A stretch of DNA of 18,472 nucleotides, taken from an uncultured bacterium. GTDB lineage: Bacteria; Desulfobacterota; Desulfobulbia; Desulfobulbales; Desulfobulbaceae. Each line of letters begins with the position of its first letter. Within the stretch, counting starts at the first letter, position 1. The notes beneath the pieces were generated by a model. It was not told where the DNA came from. It saw only the letters and a program-made list of their open reading frames with translations, and made no database searches. A program made the position numbers and the translations under genes. Shown here in pieces: positions 1 to 6,564 of this stretch. The DNA lies in contig CAIMMA010000425.1 in the NCBI GenBank assembly GCA_903842475.1, positions 1 to 18,472 on the forward strand. Reading direction: 5' to 3'.

Positions 1-89
1 GAAATGACCATGAACGAGAGCACGGTGGTGGCGCGCCAGGAGCGCCACAGGATCAGAGCGGCGATTTTAAGGAGAAAGGCGAGTCGCAT
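1..89 (-). CDS. N-terminal fragment of a membrane protein (possible FtsX-type ABC permease)
   Basis: Only the first 29 codons are inside the window; the gene runs off the left edge. The visible peptide starts MRLAFLLKIAALILWRSW and continues with ATTVLSFMVIS. A short basic/hydrophobic start, a Trp-Arg-rich turn and then a membrane segment are what is seen at the start of FtsX/MacB-type ABC permeases, but far too little is present to prove it. It starts 16 bases after the stop of the isoprenoid-synthase-like gene on the same strand, so it is probably the third gene of that operon. No clear Shine-Dalgarno is visible. The reading frame and membrane character are seen; the family is a guess. Confidence 0.5.
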   Translation of the reverse strand, partial: MRLAFLLKIAALILWRSWRATTVLSFMVI

Positions 90-105
90 GGCAGGCTGTT
101 TGGTT

Positions 106-1098
106 TCAATACCGCGAGGTCTGCACCCCGATACGGTCGGCGATGAAGGCGGCCGCCGGTCGGACCAAACCCTGGTGCTTGTCGGCAAACAGGGCGCGCA
201 GGCCGCTTTCCAGCATGGCCAGGGCCTCGGTCTGCATCCGTGTCGAGATCTCGGGGAATGCAGCGTAGAAATAATCCGCCGTCTGGTCGGCCGCCACCAA
301 GGCGGTCAGCCGTTGCCAGACCGCCGGCGGTTCCCGGTGGGCGATGACCGAGGCCACATAATTGTGGCGACCTTCCCGTAAATCGACCATCAGATCGACG
401 ATATCGTCAAGCAGCTGGCAGCCGATGCCGATGGTGTACAGGGCTTCCTGCACCAGCAGGACTTCGGGCCGGGTCGCCTCCTCGAACAGGGCGGGGATCA
501 CCCAGGTGGACTGGAACAGGACCCCGGTTTTGTAATGGTGAATGGTGCGGAGGATGACTTCTGGTTCCAGCCGTTCCTCGATGCCGCCTTCCTCTTGAGC
601 CTCCTGTGCGCCGCTCTTGGTGAGAGCCTGCAGGGAGGCGGTGCTGGCCCGCAGCGCCAGATCAACTGGTAAATCATGTGCCTGGCAATGCGCCACCAGC
701 AGGGCGAACAACACCCGGTCGGCGACCATGATATCCAGGACCGAGCGAAAACGATGCGCTTGGGCGGGCAGGTCGGTTTCCAGGGTGATTTTATACTCGT
801 CGTCGAGCAGGTTGTCGCAGCCGGTGACCATCCCCCGCAAGCATTGGTTGACCGCGGCATAGAGAATCCGCCGCTCAGCCGGGATGCCGACTCGGTGGTA
901 GGAGTACAGGAACAGGGTCGAAAAAAAGTTGCGGGGCAGCGAAAAGGTTGCCTGATCGGGTGGAACCAATTGAATGGTACTGCCGTCTAAAACCGTGGCG
1001 GCAGCCCGCCAGAAACGTTTAAGTCCTGCTCGAAGTTCGGCTTCCAGCATGCCGATATCGCTCGCATATTGCCCGACAGCTATAAAAGGATTGATCAC
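106..1098 (-). CDS. Class I isoprenoid synthase-like protein (polyprenyl synthetase fold)
   Basis: A 330-residue protein if started at the GTG that overlaps the upstream methyltransferase stop (GTGA junction, suggesting translational coupling); ATG at 1050 is the alternative. Two Asp-rich motifs mark the all-alpha polyprenyl synthetase fold. The first is DNLLDDE at residues 95-101, an atypical version of DDxxD. The second is QLLDDIVD at 228-235, close to the usual second motif. A conserved KT pair lies at 190-191. In this family the Asp motifs bind Mg2+ and the diphosphate of allylic substrates. The usual N-terminal GKRxRP-type motif for isopentenyl diphosphate is not apparent, so chain elongation is not assured; a terpene-synthase-like or prenyl-transfer role is possible. 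The substrate is unknown. It sits between a SAM methyltransferase and a membrane protein gene, suggesting a lipid modification set. Confidence 0.72.
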   Translation of the reverse strand: MINPFIAVGQYASDIGMLEAELRAGLKRFWRAAATVLDGSTIQLVPPDQATFSLPRNFFSTLFLYSYHRVGIPAERRILYAAVNQCLRGMVTGCDNLLDDEYKITLETDLPAQAHRFRSVLDIMVADRVLFALLVAHCQAHDLPVDLALRASTASLQALTKSGAQEAQEEGGIEERLEPEVILRTIHHYKTGVLFQSTWVIPALFEEATRPEVLLVQEALYTIGIGCQLLDDIVDLMVDLREGRHNYVASVIAHREPPAVWQRLTALVAADQTADYFYAAFPEISTRMQTEALAMLESGLRALFADKHQGLVRPAAAFIADRIGVQTSRY

Positions 1099-1751
1099 AG
1101 CGGTCTGGTGGTGGAGAAAAGGGTTATATAGCCGAAATATTGGGCTATGGTTTGGGGCGGCGGGAATCCGGCTTCGATCATCAGCTCCGGCAGGACGCCT
1201 CTGATGTTTTCCCCGATCTGCGGCTGCAGGAACAGCCATCTCGAGGCATGGGAGAACAAGGCGCCCAGCAGGGTGGTCGGTATGTGCATGTCGGCGATAA
1301 TCAGTTTGCCGCCCGGTTTGAGTACCCGGAAAGCCTCCTGCAAGCTGCGTTTCTTTAAATCCAGGGGGACGTGGTGGTAGAAGAGGCTCGAAACCACGGA
1401 GTCAAACGAGCCATCGGCAAAATCCAGCTGCTCGGCGGCCATGGCCTCAAAGCGGCAGTGGGGTAGGCCCCTTTTTTTTCTGGCATGGGTAATCATTTTG
1501 CCGGCGGCGTCGATGCCGGTGATGCTGCCGCCCCGATCCGGGTCCAGGTGTTGGGCGACCAGCGCGCAGAACAGCCCCGTACCGCAGCCCAGATCTAAAA
1601 TGGTGTCGGCTGGTTGCGGAGCCAGGGCCTGGAGCAGGCTTTGGTCGTATTCGGCCTGTTTGTTCAGCAGGCAGAGCGGTTCGAGCAGGTCATACACCGA
1701 GGCGGCATAATCCAGGGTGCGTCCGCGGGTTGGGACTGAGGGGATGGTCAT
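1095..1751 (-). CDS. Class I SAM-dependent methyltransferase (UbiE-like)
   Basis: A 218-residue protein starting MTIPSVPTRG. The frame stays open further upstream, but that stretch has no methyltransferase features, so the ATG at 1751 is preferred although it lacks a strong ribosome site. The SAM-binding motif I is ILDLGCGTGLF at residues 51-61. The acidic residue after strand 2 is D81, and LKPGGKL at 144-150 is the usual post-motif loop. SSLFYHHV at 121-128 resembles the motif-II area of UbiE/COQ5-type enzymes, which methylate the carbon of quinone rings; many relatives have other lipophilic substrates. It is the first gene of the minus-strand operon and is coupled to the isoprenoid-synthase-like gene, so the substrate may be an isoprenoid (inference). 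It need not be the housekeeping menaquinone enzyme. Confidence 0.8.
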   Translation of the reverse strand: MTIPSVPTRGRTLDYAASVYDLLEPLCLLNKQAEYDQSLLQALAPQPADTILDLGCGTGLFCALVAQHLDPDRGGSITGIDAAGKMITHARKKRGLPHCRFEAMAAEQLDFADGSFDSVVSSLFYHHVPLDLKKRSLQEAFRVLKPGGKLIIADMHIPTTLLGALFSHASRWLFLQPQIGENIRGVLPELMIEAGFPPPQTIAQYFGYITLFSTTRPL

Positions 1752-1830
1752 GGTTTGTATCCGTGGAAGACGGGGGCAAGGTCCGTATGGGCAACTCTTG
1801 GTCAGTTCGGCGCCACTGTACCACTCCAAG

Positions 1831-1843
1831 ATGAAATTTTCAT
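1831..1843. promoter_or_regulatory. Operator-like palindrome ATGAAA-T-TTTCAT
   Basis: Two perfect 6-base arms are separated by a single T, about 80 bases upstream of the minus-strand methyltransferase start. The size and AT-rich arms fit a dimeric repressor site, but no cognate regulator is identifiable and chance occurrence is possible. Confidence 0.22.
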
Positions 1844-1855
1844 GAAGGAATTTGT

Positions 1856-1955
1856 CCTGCGGGAACCCCAGGGAGAGAGCAAAGCGATTGCGGTGCGCCT
1901 GCCTCCGGCAGCTGCCCTGGTCGCTTTCGGGCCGCTTTGGCGACTTCCCGCCAGG
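1856..1955. other. Candidate structured element (nested three-way-junction fold)
   Basis: About 100 GC-rich bases can fold into a fully nested structure. The closing stem pairs GCGGGAA (1859-1865) with TTCCCGC (1945-1951), and continues as CCT (1856-1858) with AGG (1953-1955) past a bulged C. Inside, CCAGGG (1868-1873) pairs with CCCTGG (1915-1920). That arm holds two further hairpins: GCAA/TTGC (1879-1891) and CTGCC/GGCAG (1899-1911). A second arm pairs TCGC (1921-1924) with GCGA (1940-1943). A direct repeat TTTGTCC flanks the unit at 1851-1857 and 1973-1979. The pairings are seen. Whether this is a leader RNA of either gene, a small RNA or a palindromic mobile repeat is undecided, and the strand is not determined. 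It matches no riboswitch consensus I could recall. Confidence 0.4.
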
Positions 1956-2164
1956 CTGGGGGAGGTGGGTTCTTTGTCCGTTACCAGAGTCGGTTGAAAG
2001 CGTTGTTTTTCCCTGTTCGGAATGGTAAAAAAGATGGTTTGGCTTATGGGGCCGGCTGATTTTGCGGATACTCTTGCCTGCCACGGCCTGGAGCCCCTGG
2101 TCTCCATTACCCACCGGCGAACCAACCTTGAACCGCACACCCGAATTCCCAAGGAAAACAGTAT

Positions 2165-2797
2165 ATGCATACCGAGAAACGTGATTTTAACCAAGAGGCG
2201 ACCGCCTGGGACGAACATCCTGCCCGGGTCCGGCTGGCCAGCGACATCGTCGAGGCCATCAAGGGGCAGGGGATCCTGCGGCCCGAGATGGAGGTCCTGG
2301 ATTTCGGCTGCGGTACCGGATTGGTGAGCTTGGGGCTGCAGCCGCTGGTTGGTTCGCTTACCGGAGTGGACAGCAGCCAGGGGATGCTGGCGGTCCTCAA
2401 GGCCAAAATCGACCGACTGGGACTCGCCAATGTTCGCACCCAATACTGCGATCTCGACCAGGGAGATCGGCTTGCCGGTAGGTATGATCTGGTCATCAGC
2501 AGCATGACCCTCCATCATGTCAAGGAGGTCGGGCCGCTGCTCGCCAGTCTGCATGCGGTCCTGACTCCCGGCGGCAGTTTGTGCCTCGCGGATCTGGATT
2601 CCGAGGAGGGGCAGTTCCATGATAACCCTGCCGGTGTGTTCCACTCCGGTTTTGATCGGCGGTTGCTGCTGCAAGCGCTCGGTGCGGCGGGGTTTGTCGA
2701 GGGTCGGGCCGCCACTGCCGCTGCCATCGAGAAACCCGGCCGTGACGGTGCCATACGTTGTTTCACCGTCTTTCTTATGACGGCTCGGAAGCCCTAG
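2165..2797 (+). CDS. Class I SAM-dependent methyltransferase
   Basis: A 210-residue cytoplasmic protein. SAM motif I is VLDFGCGTG at residues 44-52, followed by the acidic end of strand 2 in GVDSS (67-71). SSMTLHHV (112-119) and LTPGG (133-137) complete the Rossmann core. The C-terminal part has CLADLDSEEGQFHD and FHSGFDRRLL, a pattern seen in a widespread subgroup of UbiE-like methyltransferases of unknown substrate. The start is supported by an AAGGA-type ribosome site and by the conserved-looking N-terminus with FNQEATAWD. It stands alone on the plus strand, diverging from the other methyltransferase gene and about 100 bases ahead of the protease gene. It is only distantly similar to its divergent neighbour, so the pair is not a recent duplication. 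The methylated substrate cannot be told from sequence. Confidence 0.83.
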   Translation: MHTEKRDFNQEATAWDEHPARVRLASDIVEAIKGQGILRPEMEVLDFGCGTGLVSLGLQPLVGSLTGVDSSQGMLAVLKAKIDRLGLANVRTQYCDLDQGDRLAGRYDLVISSMTLHHVKEVGPLLASLHAVLTPGGSLCLADLDSEEGQFHDNPAGVFHSGFDRRLLLQALGAAGFVEGRAATAAAIEKPGRDGAIRCFTVFLMTARKP

Positions 2798-2898
2798 TCT
2801 TTTCTTCATGCTTCCAAACAGCCGGACAACGAGCAGGGCGCCATCGGGCCTGCGTTCTGCCACCCGTCACTGATCTGCCTGCACCGAGGAACCCCGAC

Positions 2899-4068
2899 AT
2901 GACCGAGCACCAACAAGCGATGACCCGTTGTCCTAAATGTAATCACCAGCAGCTGGGCAAAGAGGAGTGTGAGGCTTGCGGCTTACTTTTTCGCCGATTT
3001 GAACGCGTCCAGGATCGCAAGCTGGAGCCGACGGTAAACCGCCAGGACGATTCAGCTCCACGGGATACCGGTTTGCGGTCACGGCTGGTTTCCGCCCTGG
3101 TGCTGGTGGCGCTGACCGCCTCGCTGACCTATTATTTTGTCGGCGGTGGGCTGCAGCCCAAGACAACCAGTCCTCCCCCGTCGGTGACCGGTCCGGCGGC
3201 CGAAAAGGCGGCGCCATCGCCGTTGCCGCCCCCGGCTCGAACCCCGCAATCCCAATCCAGCCCGGCGTCCATTCCTCCTCCGTTCACGGGCAGCCCCATC
3301 GAACACGCCAAGAATGCAACCGTGGCCATTGAAACGCCCTCGGGAAAGGGTTCCGGTTTTTTTATCTCGGAGACCGCCATTGTCACCAATAAGCATGTGG
3401 TGGCCCCGGATCGGACCCATTTGGACGAAATTCGGCAAAACCTTACAACCCGCCGGAAACTGATCACTCTGGAGCAGGAAAAGATTGAAGAGCTGCGTCG
3501 CCGATTGGCCAAGATGGAAGACGGGCCGTCCCGTCGTCAACTTAGTATCATTATCCAGGAAGGCGAGAAGCAGCTGGCCAGGATCCTGCCCGAGCAGAGA
3601 GCGGAGGAAGCCAGACTCAAACAAATGGAGCGGCCGATTGCCACCTCGGATATCAAAATATTCCTGGCCGACGGCAGTGAGCATGTTGCCCAGGGGTCTC
3701 GAATCAGCCCTGAACGGGATCTGGCGATTTTGTCGATTTTGTCGGCCAATCCCACCATCCTTCGTCCCGCCCCCAAGGGGATGGTCCTCAACCAGGGCGA
3801 CAAGGTCTATACCGTCGGCAATCCGGTCGGATTGCGCAACACCGTTACCGCCGGCGTCTTTTCCGGGTACCGGCAGCATACGGAAACCAAGGAAGTGCTG
3901 CTGCAGACCGATGCCTCGATTAACCCCGGCAACAGCGGCGGCCCCCTGATCGACGAGCGCGGCCTGGTTCACGGGGTCAACACCATGATCCTGCGGGATA
4001 CCCAGGGGATCGGTTTCGCCATTCCCATCCAGACGGTTATCGAGGAGTTCTCGCTCAATCCGAATTAG
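2899..4068 (+). CDS. Membrane-anchored trypsin-like serine protease with N-terminal zinc ribbon
   Basis: A 389-residue protein; the ATG at 2899 is preceded by GAGGA and directly precedes the zinc ribbon, so the upstream open frame is disregarded. In order: a CxxC...CxxC zinc ribbon (C11, C14, C24, C27); a charged linker; a membrane segment (about 62-81); a Pro/Ser-rich linker (about 88-130); and a DegP/HtrA-type S1C protease domain. The triad is H166 in TNKHVV, D274 in ERDLAIL and S346 in NPGNSGGPL. The ribbon should be cytoplasmic and the protease periplasmic. Between H166 and D274 lies a highly charged helical stretch (about 173-245) predicted to form a coiled coil, which ordinary HtrA domains lack. 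There is no C-terminal PDZ domain, so substrate selection must work differently from DegP/DegS. A role in envelope quality control is an inference. Confidence 0.85.
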   Translation: MTEHQQAMTRCPKCNHQQLGKEECEACGLLFRRFERVQDRKLEPTVNRQDDSAPRDTGLRSRLVSALVLVALTASLTYYFVGGGLQPKTTSPPPSVTGPAAEKAAPSPLPPPARTPQSQSSPASIPPPFTGSPIEHAKNATVAIETPSGKGSGFFISETAIVTNKHVVAPDRTHLDEIRQNLTTRRKLITLEQEKIEELRRRLAKMEDGPSRRQLSIIIQEGEKQLARILPEQRAEEARLKQMERPIATSDIKIFLADGSEHVAQGSRISPERDLAILSILSANPTILRPAPKGMVLNQGDKVYTVGNPVGLRNTVTAGVFSGYRQHTETKEVLLQTDASINPGNSGGPLIDERGLVHGVNTMILRDTQGIGFAIPIQTVIEEFSLNPN

Positions 4069-4098
4069 GCGCCAGACTCCGGTTTATCTGCAAACGGT

Positions 4099-4617
4099 TT
4101 ATTTGTTGGTGGGAAATCTCAGGCGGGGGAGCAGGAACGGGACCTCCTGCTGGTACAGAGCATAGGCGACGTGAAAACGGCTCACCAGAATTCGTTCTTC
4201 CCGGCGGAGCCAACGGACGGACCACAGCAGAAAAAGCGGATACGTCACCAGCAGCGAGCCAGGGGATCGGATCAGGAGAATGCTCCCCAGAAGGACGAGG
4301 TCGTATCCCAAGAACATCGGGTGACGGCAGAAGCGATAGCTCCCGCCGGTAATTAAACATTTGGCCGGCCGGAGCGGGCTGGGGGTGCCGCCGCCCCGTT
4401 TTTGCAAATCGCTGGTGGCCCAGGTTATCCAACCCAGGCCGCAGACCAGCAGGAAAACAGCAGCGGTCATCAAGGCAACCGAGGTCGGCAGACCTCCTGC
4501 TGCCAGGGCATGGTCGATCACCAGGCCCGGGGCAAGCACCAGCAACGGCAGGAGCCCCCAGTAAAAGAGGGTGGCCGCGATCTGCTGGCGCCAGATGTCG
4601 GGATGAAACAAGGGCAT
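4099..4617 (-). CDS. Integral membrane methyltransferase of the ICMT/PEMT family
   Basis: A 172-residue protein starting MPLFHPDIWR, with GGAG just upstream of the ATG. The longer upstream frame overlaps the preceding gene and is not used. Membrane segments lie at about 14-35, 46-66 and 102-135. The C-terminal half has the hallmark of isoprenylcysteine carboxyl methyltransferase-like enzymes: GGSYRFCRHPMFLG (91-104), an EE pair (140-141) and YALYQQEVPFLLP. The GGGTPSPLRPAK stretch before it resembles the GTPxPxxPP segment common in bacterial members. These enzymes transfer methyl groups from SAM to lipophilic substrates in the membrane; bacterial substrates are mostly unknown. It lies 50 bases downstream of the small secreted protein gene, probably in one transcript, and converges with the protease gene. 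The membrane topology is inferred. Confidence 0.8.
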   Translation of the reverse strand: MPLFHPDIWRQQIAATLFYWGLLPLLVLAPGLVIDHALAAGGLPTSVALMTAAVFLLVCGLGWITWATSDLQKRGGGTPSPLRPAKCLITGGSYRFCRHPMFLGYDLVLLGSILLIRSPGSLLVTYPLFLLWSVRWLRREERILVSRFHVAYALYQQEVPFLLPRLRFPTNK

Positions 4618-4667
4618 GAAGCTCCGGGTGCTTAAGGTTTGCAAACAGCGGGAGGCGCTTGCGAAGG

Positions 4668-5078
4668 CTAAGGGCAGGGGGCGATGGAGTATTCTTTCAC
4701 CGGTTGGCCGGTTGGATCCAGCAACGGCCGGCCATAGCCGTCGAGCACAAAGCGCTCCCAGCGGCACATGCCCGGCGGGACATCGGGTTTGTCGTTGTAA
4801 AGAGGTGGCAGATATATCCCGGGAGCCGGGTCAAAGGCCGCCGCGAACGGCGAACGGAGAAACGAGGCCACCGGCTGATCGGGCGCGTAACCATCCCTGG
4901 GGAGTTGATACAATCGGTGCGAGGGGTCGAATGCCGCGACAAATGGTGAGCGGAGGAAGGATTCGGGTTGCCCCCAGGCTTGTTCGCTGCCATAGTCAGA
5001 GGCCCCCCAGGCAAGCGAGGGCAGCCAGGAAAGTATCAATAAGCCCAGCATCAGCGTCAATGTTGTTGGTTTCCTCAT
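4668..5078 (-). CDS. Small secreted protein with an internal twofold repeat, function unknown
   Basis: A 136-residue protein not recognised as any named family. A clear Sec signal peptide (basic MRKP, hydrophobic core about 7-22, likely cleavage after AWGA) sends it to the periplasm or outside. The mature part carries a near-identical duplication: SFLRSPFVAAFDP (40-52) and SFLRSPFAAAFDP (72-84). Each copy is followed by a Tyr-Leu-Pro-type turn. The C-terminal part has C105 and C135, able to form a disulfide, and a GYGRPLLDPTGQPV segment. A strong ribosome site (AAGAGGTGA) precedes the ATG, supporting a real expressed gene. It is followed by the membrane methyltransferase gene. No catalytic motif is visible; a structural or binding role is only a guess. 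Confidence 0.72.
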   Translation of the reverse strand: MRKPTTLTLMLGLLILSWLPSLAWGASDYGSEQAWGQPESFLRSPFVAAFDPSHRLYQLPRDGYAPDQPVASFLRSPFAAAFDPAPGIYLPPLYNDKPDVPPGMCRWERFVLDGYGRPLLDPTGQPVKEYSIAPCP

Positions 5079-5336
5079 GGCTTCACCTCTTTACGGTCGA
5101 TTTGTAAAGTTCTACGTTGCCGCCAAGGTCTATCTGTTCTACGCAGTAAACATACCAAAAAAATATCCGCCCGTCCACGAATAGGCAGGCTATTGTTTTG
5201 GGCTCCTCCAGTCATGACTCAACGCTGCCTTCAACGCCAAAATTCCTGTTTTTCACCAATTCGTAGAAAGGGTGTACAAAGGCCTCCTTGCCGGTCAGTG
5301 AGATCCTTCATCGGCGGCTTGAGCGCCTGTGGTCAA

Positions 5337-6281
5337 TTAAAGTTGGGGCGGCAGGATGATGCGATCCAGGGCCGGGAGCCAGCTGTTGGTCTGGTGATTG
5401 TAGGTTTTGACCTCAACCCGGTCGGGATAGAGCCACAGCGAGTTGGTCCAGAGGGTGGCGCCTCGCATATCGGCGTTGTGGATGTTAGTGACCTGGCCGG
5501 CGTAGACATTGATGGGGGCGGCGTAGCTCTCCTCGGTCGGCGGGGTGTGGGTATGGCCGGACACCCAGAGGAAGACCTGCGGGTTGGCGATGATCAGAGC
5601 GTGGATGGCTTCGACCGGTTGCGCGATGGCGTGGGGCCGGTTGATATAACGCCGGAAGTTATGCTGGGTGCCGACCAGCGGGCCATGGAAAACGATGATG
5701 GTGGGCGTTTTTTGGTGGCGGGCCAGTTGCTTGCGCAGCCAGGCGAGTTGCGGTTCGGACAACCCGGTGGCGAAACTCTCGTGATCGGTGGAAAGAAAGA
5801 CCAGGAGGTAGCGGCCGACCTTTTTGCTATAATAATGGCTGGGCAGTCTGAACGTGGTGCGAAACATCAGGAGTTTAGCTTCCTGCATGGTGCGGGAACC
5901 GGTGTTGTAGCCGCCGCCCGGCCAGGCCGGGGTGGCGAAAATATAATCGTGGTTGCCGGCCACCGGCAACAGGGGTTTGCGCAGCTTGCTGAAGAAGGTG
6001 GCGGCCGCCGCGTATTCGGCATCGGTGCCGTATTCCTCGCAGATATCGCCCACCGCAAGCACCATGTCCACGTCGTCCCAGGCATTGATGGTCTTAAGAA
6101 CCGCTTCCTTCCGGTCCAGATTGGGCCCCGGTAGATGGGGATCTCCCAGGATGACCAGCCGGTGGACCTCCTGGCCGTCTGCTTCAAAGGTCGCGTCCCC
6201 GCAGCCACACAGCACGGCTGTCAAGACAAGGGCGAGCAGCACCGTCAAGGGCCAGGTTATAGGTTTGCTTGATTGGCGCAT
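5337..6281 (-). CDS. Calcineurin-like metallophosphoesterase lipoprotein
   Basis: A 314-residue protein. The N-terminus has a basic start, a hydrophobic core and LCGC at 24-27, a plausible lipobox with lipidation at C27. The five metallophosphoesterase blocks are present: GDPH (D47, H49), GDI (D79), GNHD (N110, H111), H199 in VFHGPL and GHTH (H243, H245). They bind two metal ions and hydrolyse phosphoesters; the substrate (nucleotide, lipid or nucleic acid) cannot be told. The exported location argues against a role in cytoplasmic nucleotide signalling. The ATG at 6281 is chosen because it begins the signal peptide; the longer frame overlaps the preceding gene. It is the last gene of the yejF-like/dsrE-like/uvrC/bfd-like operon, 52 bases after the BFD-like gene. 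Confidence 0.85.
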   Translation of the reverse strand: MRQSSKPITWPLTVLLALVLTAVLCGCGDATFEADGQEVHRLVILGDPHLPGPNLDRKEAVLKTINAWDDVDMVLAVGDICEEYGTDAEYAAAATFFSKLRKPLLPVAGNHDYIFATPAWPGGGYNTGSRTMQEAKLLMFRTTFRLPSHYYSKKVGRYLLVFLSTDHESFATGLSEPQLAWLRKQLARHQKTPTIIVFHGPLVGTQHNFRRYINRPHAIAQPVEAIHALIIANPQVFLWVSGHTHTPPTEESYAAPINVYAGQVTNIHNADMRGATLWTNSLWLYPDRVEVKTYNHQTNSWLPALDRIILPPQL

Positions 6282-6333
6282 AGGGCGTTCGTCCGGAGGG
6301 ATGGTTGGGTGGGTGCCTGGCCGCGTCTTTCGC

Positions 6334-6564
6334 TCAGGCGCGTTTAGGGTCGGTTGCGTCCATGGCGGCCTGTTCCAGCAATGCCGCCACCTTCTCACCG
6401 CATCGTTTTCCCTGGCAGGGGCCATCGCCGATGCCGGTGGCGGCAGCGACCTCTGCAAAACTGGCGGCGCCGTTTTCAATGGCCTCGATCAGGCGAATCA
6501 GTTTGACTCCTTTGCAGATGCAACCGGCCTTGAGCCTGGCCATGGTGCGTTCATCCGGTTGCAT
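6334..6564 (-). CDS. Small BFD-like [2Fe-2S]-binding protein
   Basis: A 76-residue protein (69 if the second ATG at 6543 is used). It has CIC at residues 15-17 and GDGPCQGKRCG at 47-56, so four cysteines (C15, C17, C50, C55) are placed as in BFD-like [2Fe-2S] domains. The GxCQGxxC version is the one seen at the C-terminus of FAD-dependent oxidoreductases such as anaerobic glycerol-3-phosphate dehydrogenase, rather than the CxxC of bacterioferritin-associated ferredoxin. Here the domain stands alone. GGAGG lies just before the first ATG, though only 3 bases away. The gene overlaps the end of uvrC by 14 bases, indicating coupled translation. A small electron carrier or cluster-holding subunit is likely; the partner is unknown. 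Confidence 0.8.
   Translation of the reverse strand: MQPDERTMARLKAGCICKGVKLIRLIEAIENGAASFAEVAAATGIGDGPCQGKRCGEKVAALLEQAAMDATDPKRA

Larger units (their letters stand above)
1752..2164. other. 413-base intergenic region between divergent methyltransferase genes
   Basis: The region has no recognisable protein gene. Short frames cross it on both strands, but they look like no known protein and have no convincing ribosome sites. It should hold the promoters of both divergent genes; no clear -35/-10 pair was found. It contains a 13-base palindrome at 1831-1843 and a GC-rich foldable element at 1856-1955, both listed separately. A plausible ribosome site (AAGGA) lies just ahead of the ATG at 2165. 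Confidence 0.6.

Noticed and set aside
1811..1817. GCCACTG resembling part of a cobalamin riboswitch
   Set aside because: The other conserved blocks of that riboswitch are not found in the right order on this strand, and the rest of the gap does not match.
2165..2797. Idea that the two divergent methyltransferases are a duplicated pair
   Set aside because: They share only the SAM-binding motifs; the N- and C-terminal parts differ completely.
1802..2863. Long open frame on the minus strand (about 350 codons) across the gap and opposite the second methyltransferase
   Set aside because: Its protein is rich in Gly/Arg/Gln without any family pattern, and the opposite strand encodes a complete methyltransferase; long antisense frames are expected in GC-rich DNA.
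3079..3972. Long minus-strand frame opposite the serine protease gene
   Set aside because: Low-complexity translation and full overlap with a protein whose catalytic triad and zinc ribbon are clear.
5193..6134. Plus-strand frame of over 300 codons opposite the phosphoesterase
   Set aside because: It is the antisense of a gene with all metallophosphoesterase motifs; the translation resembles no protein.
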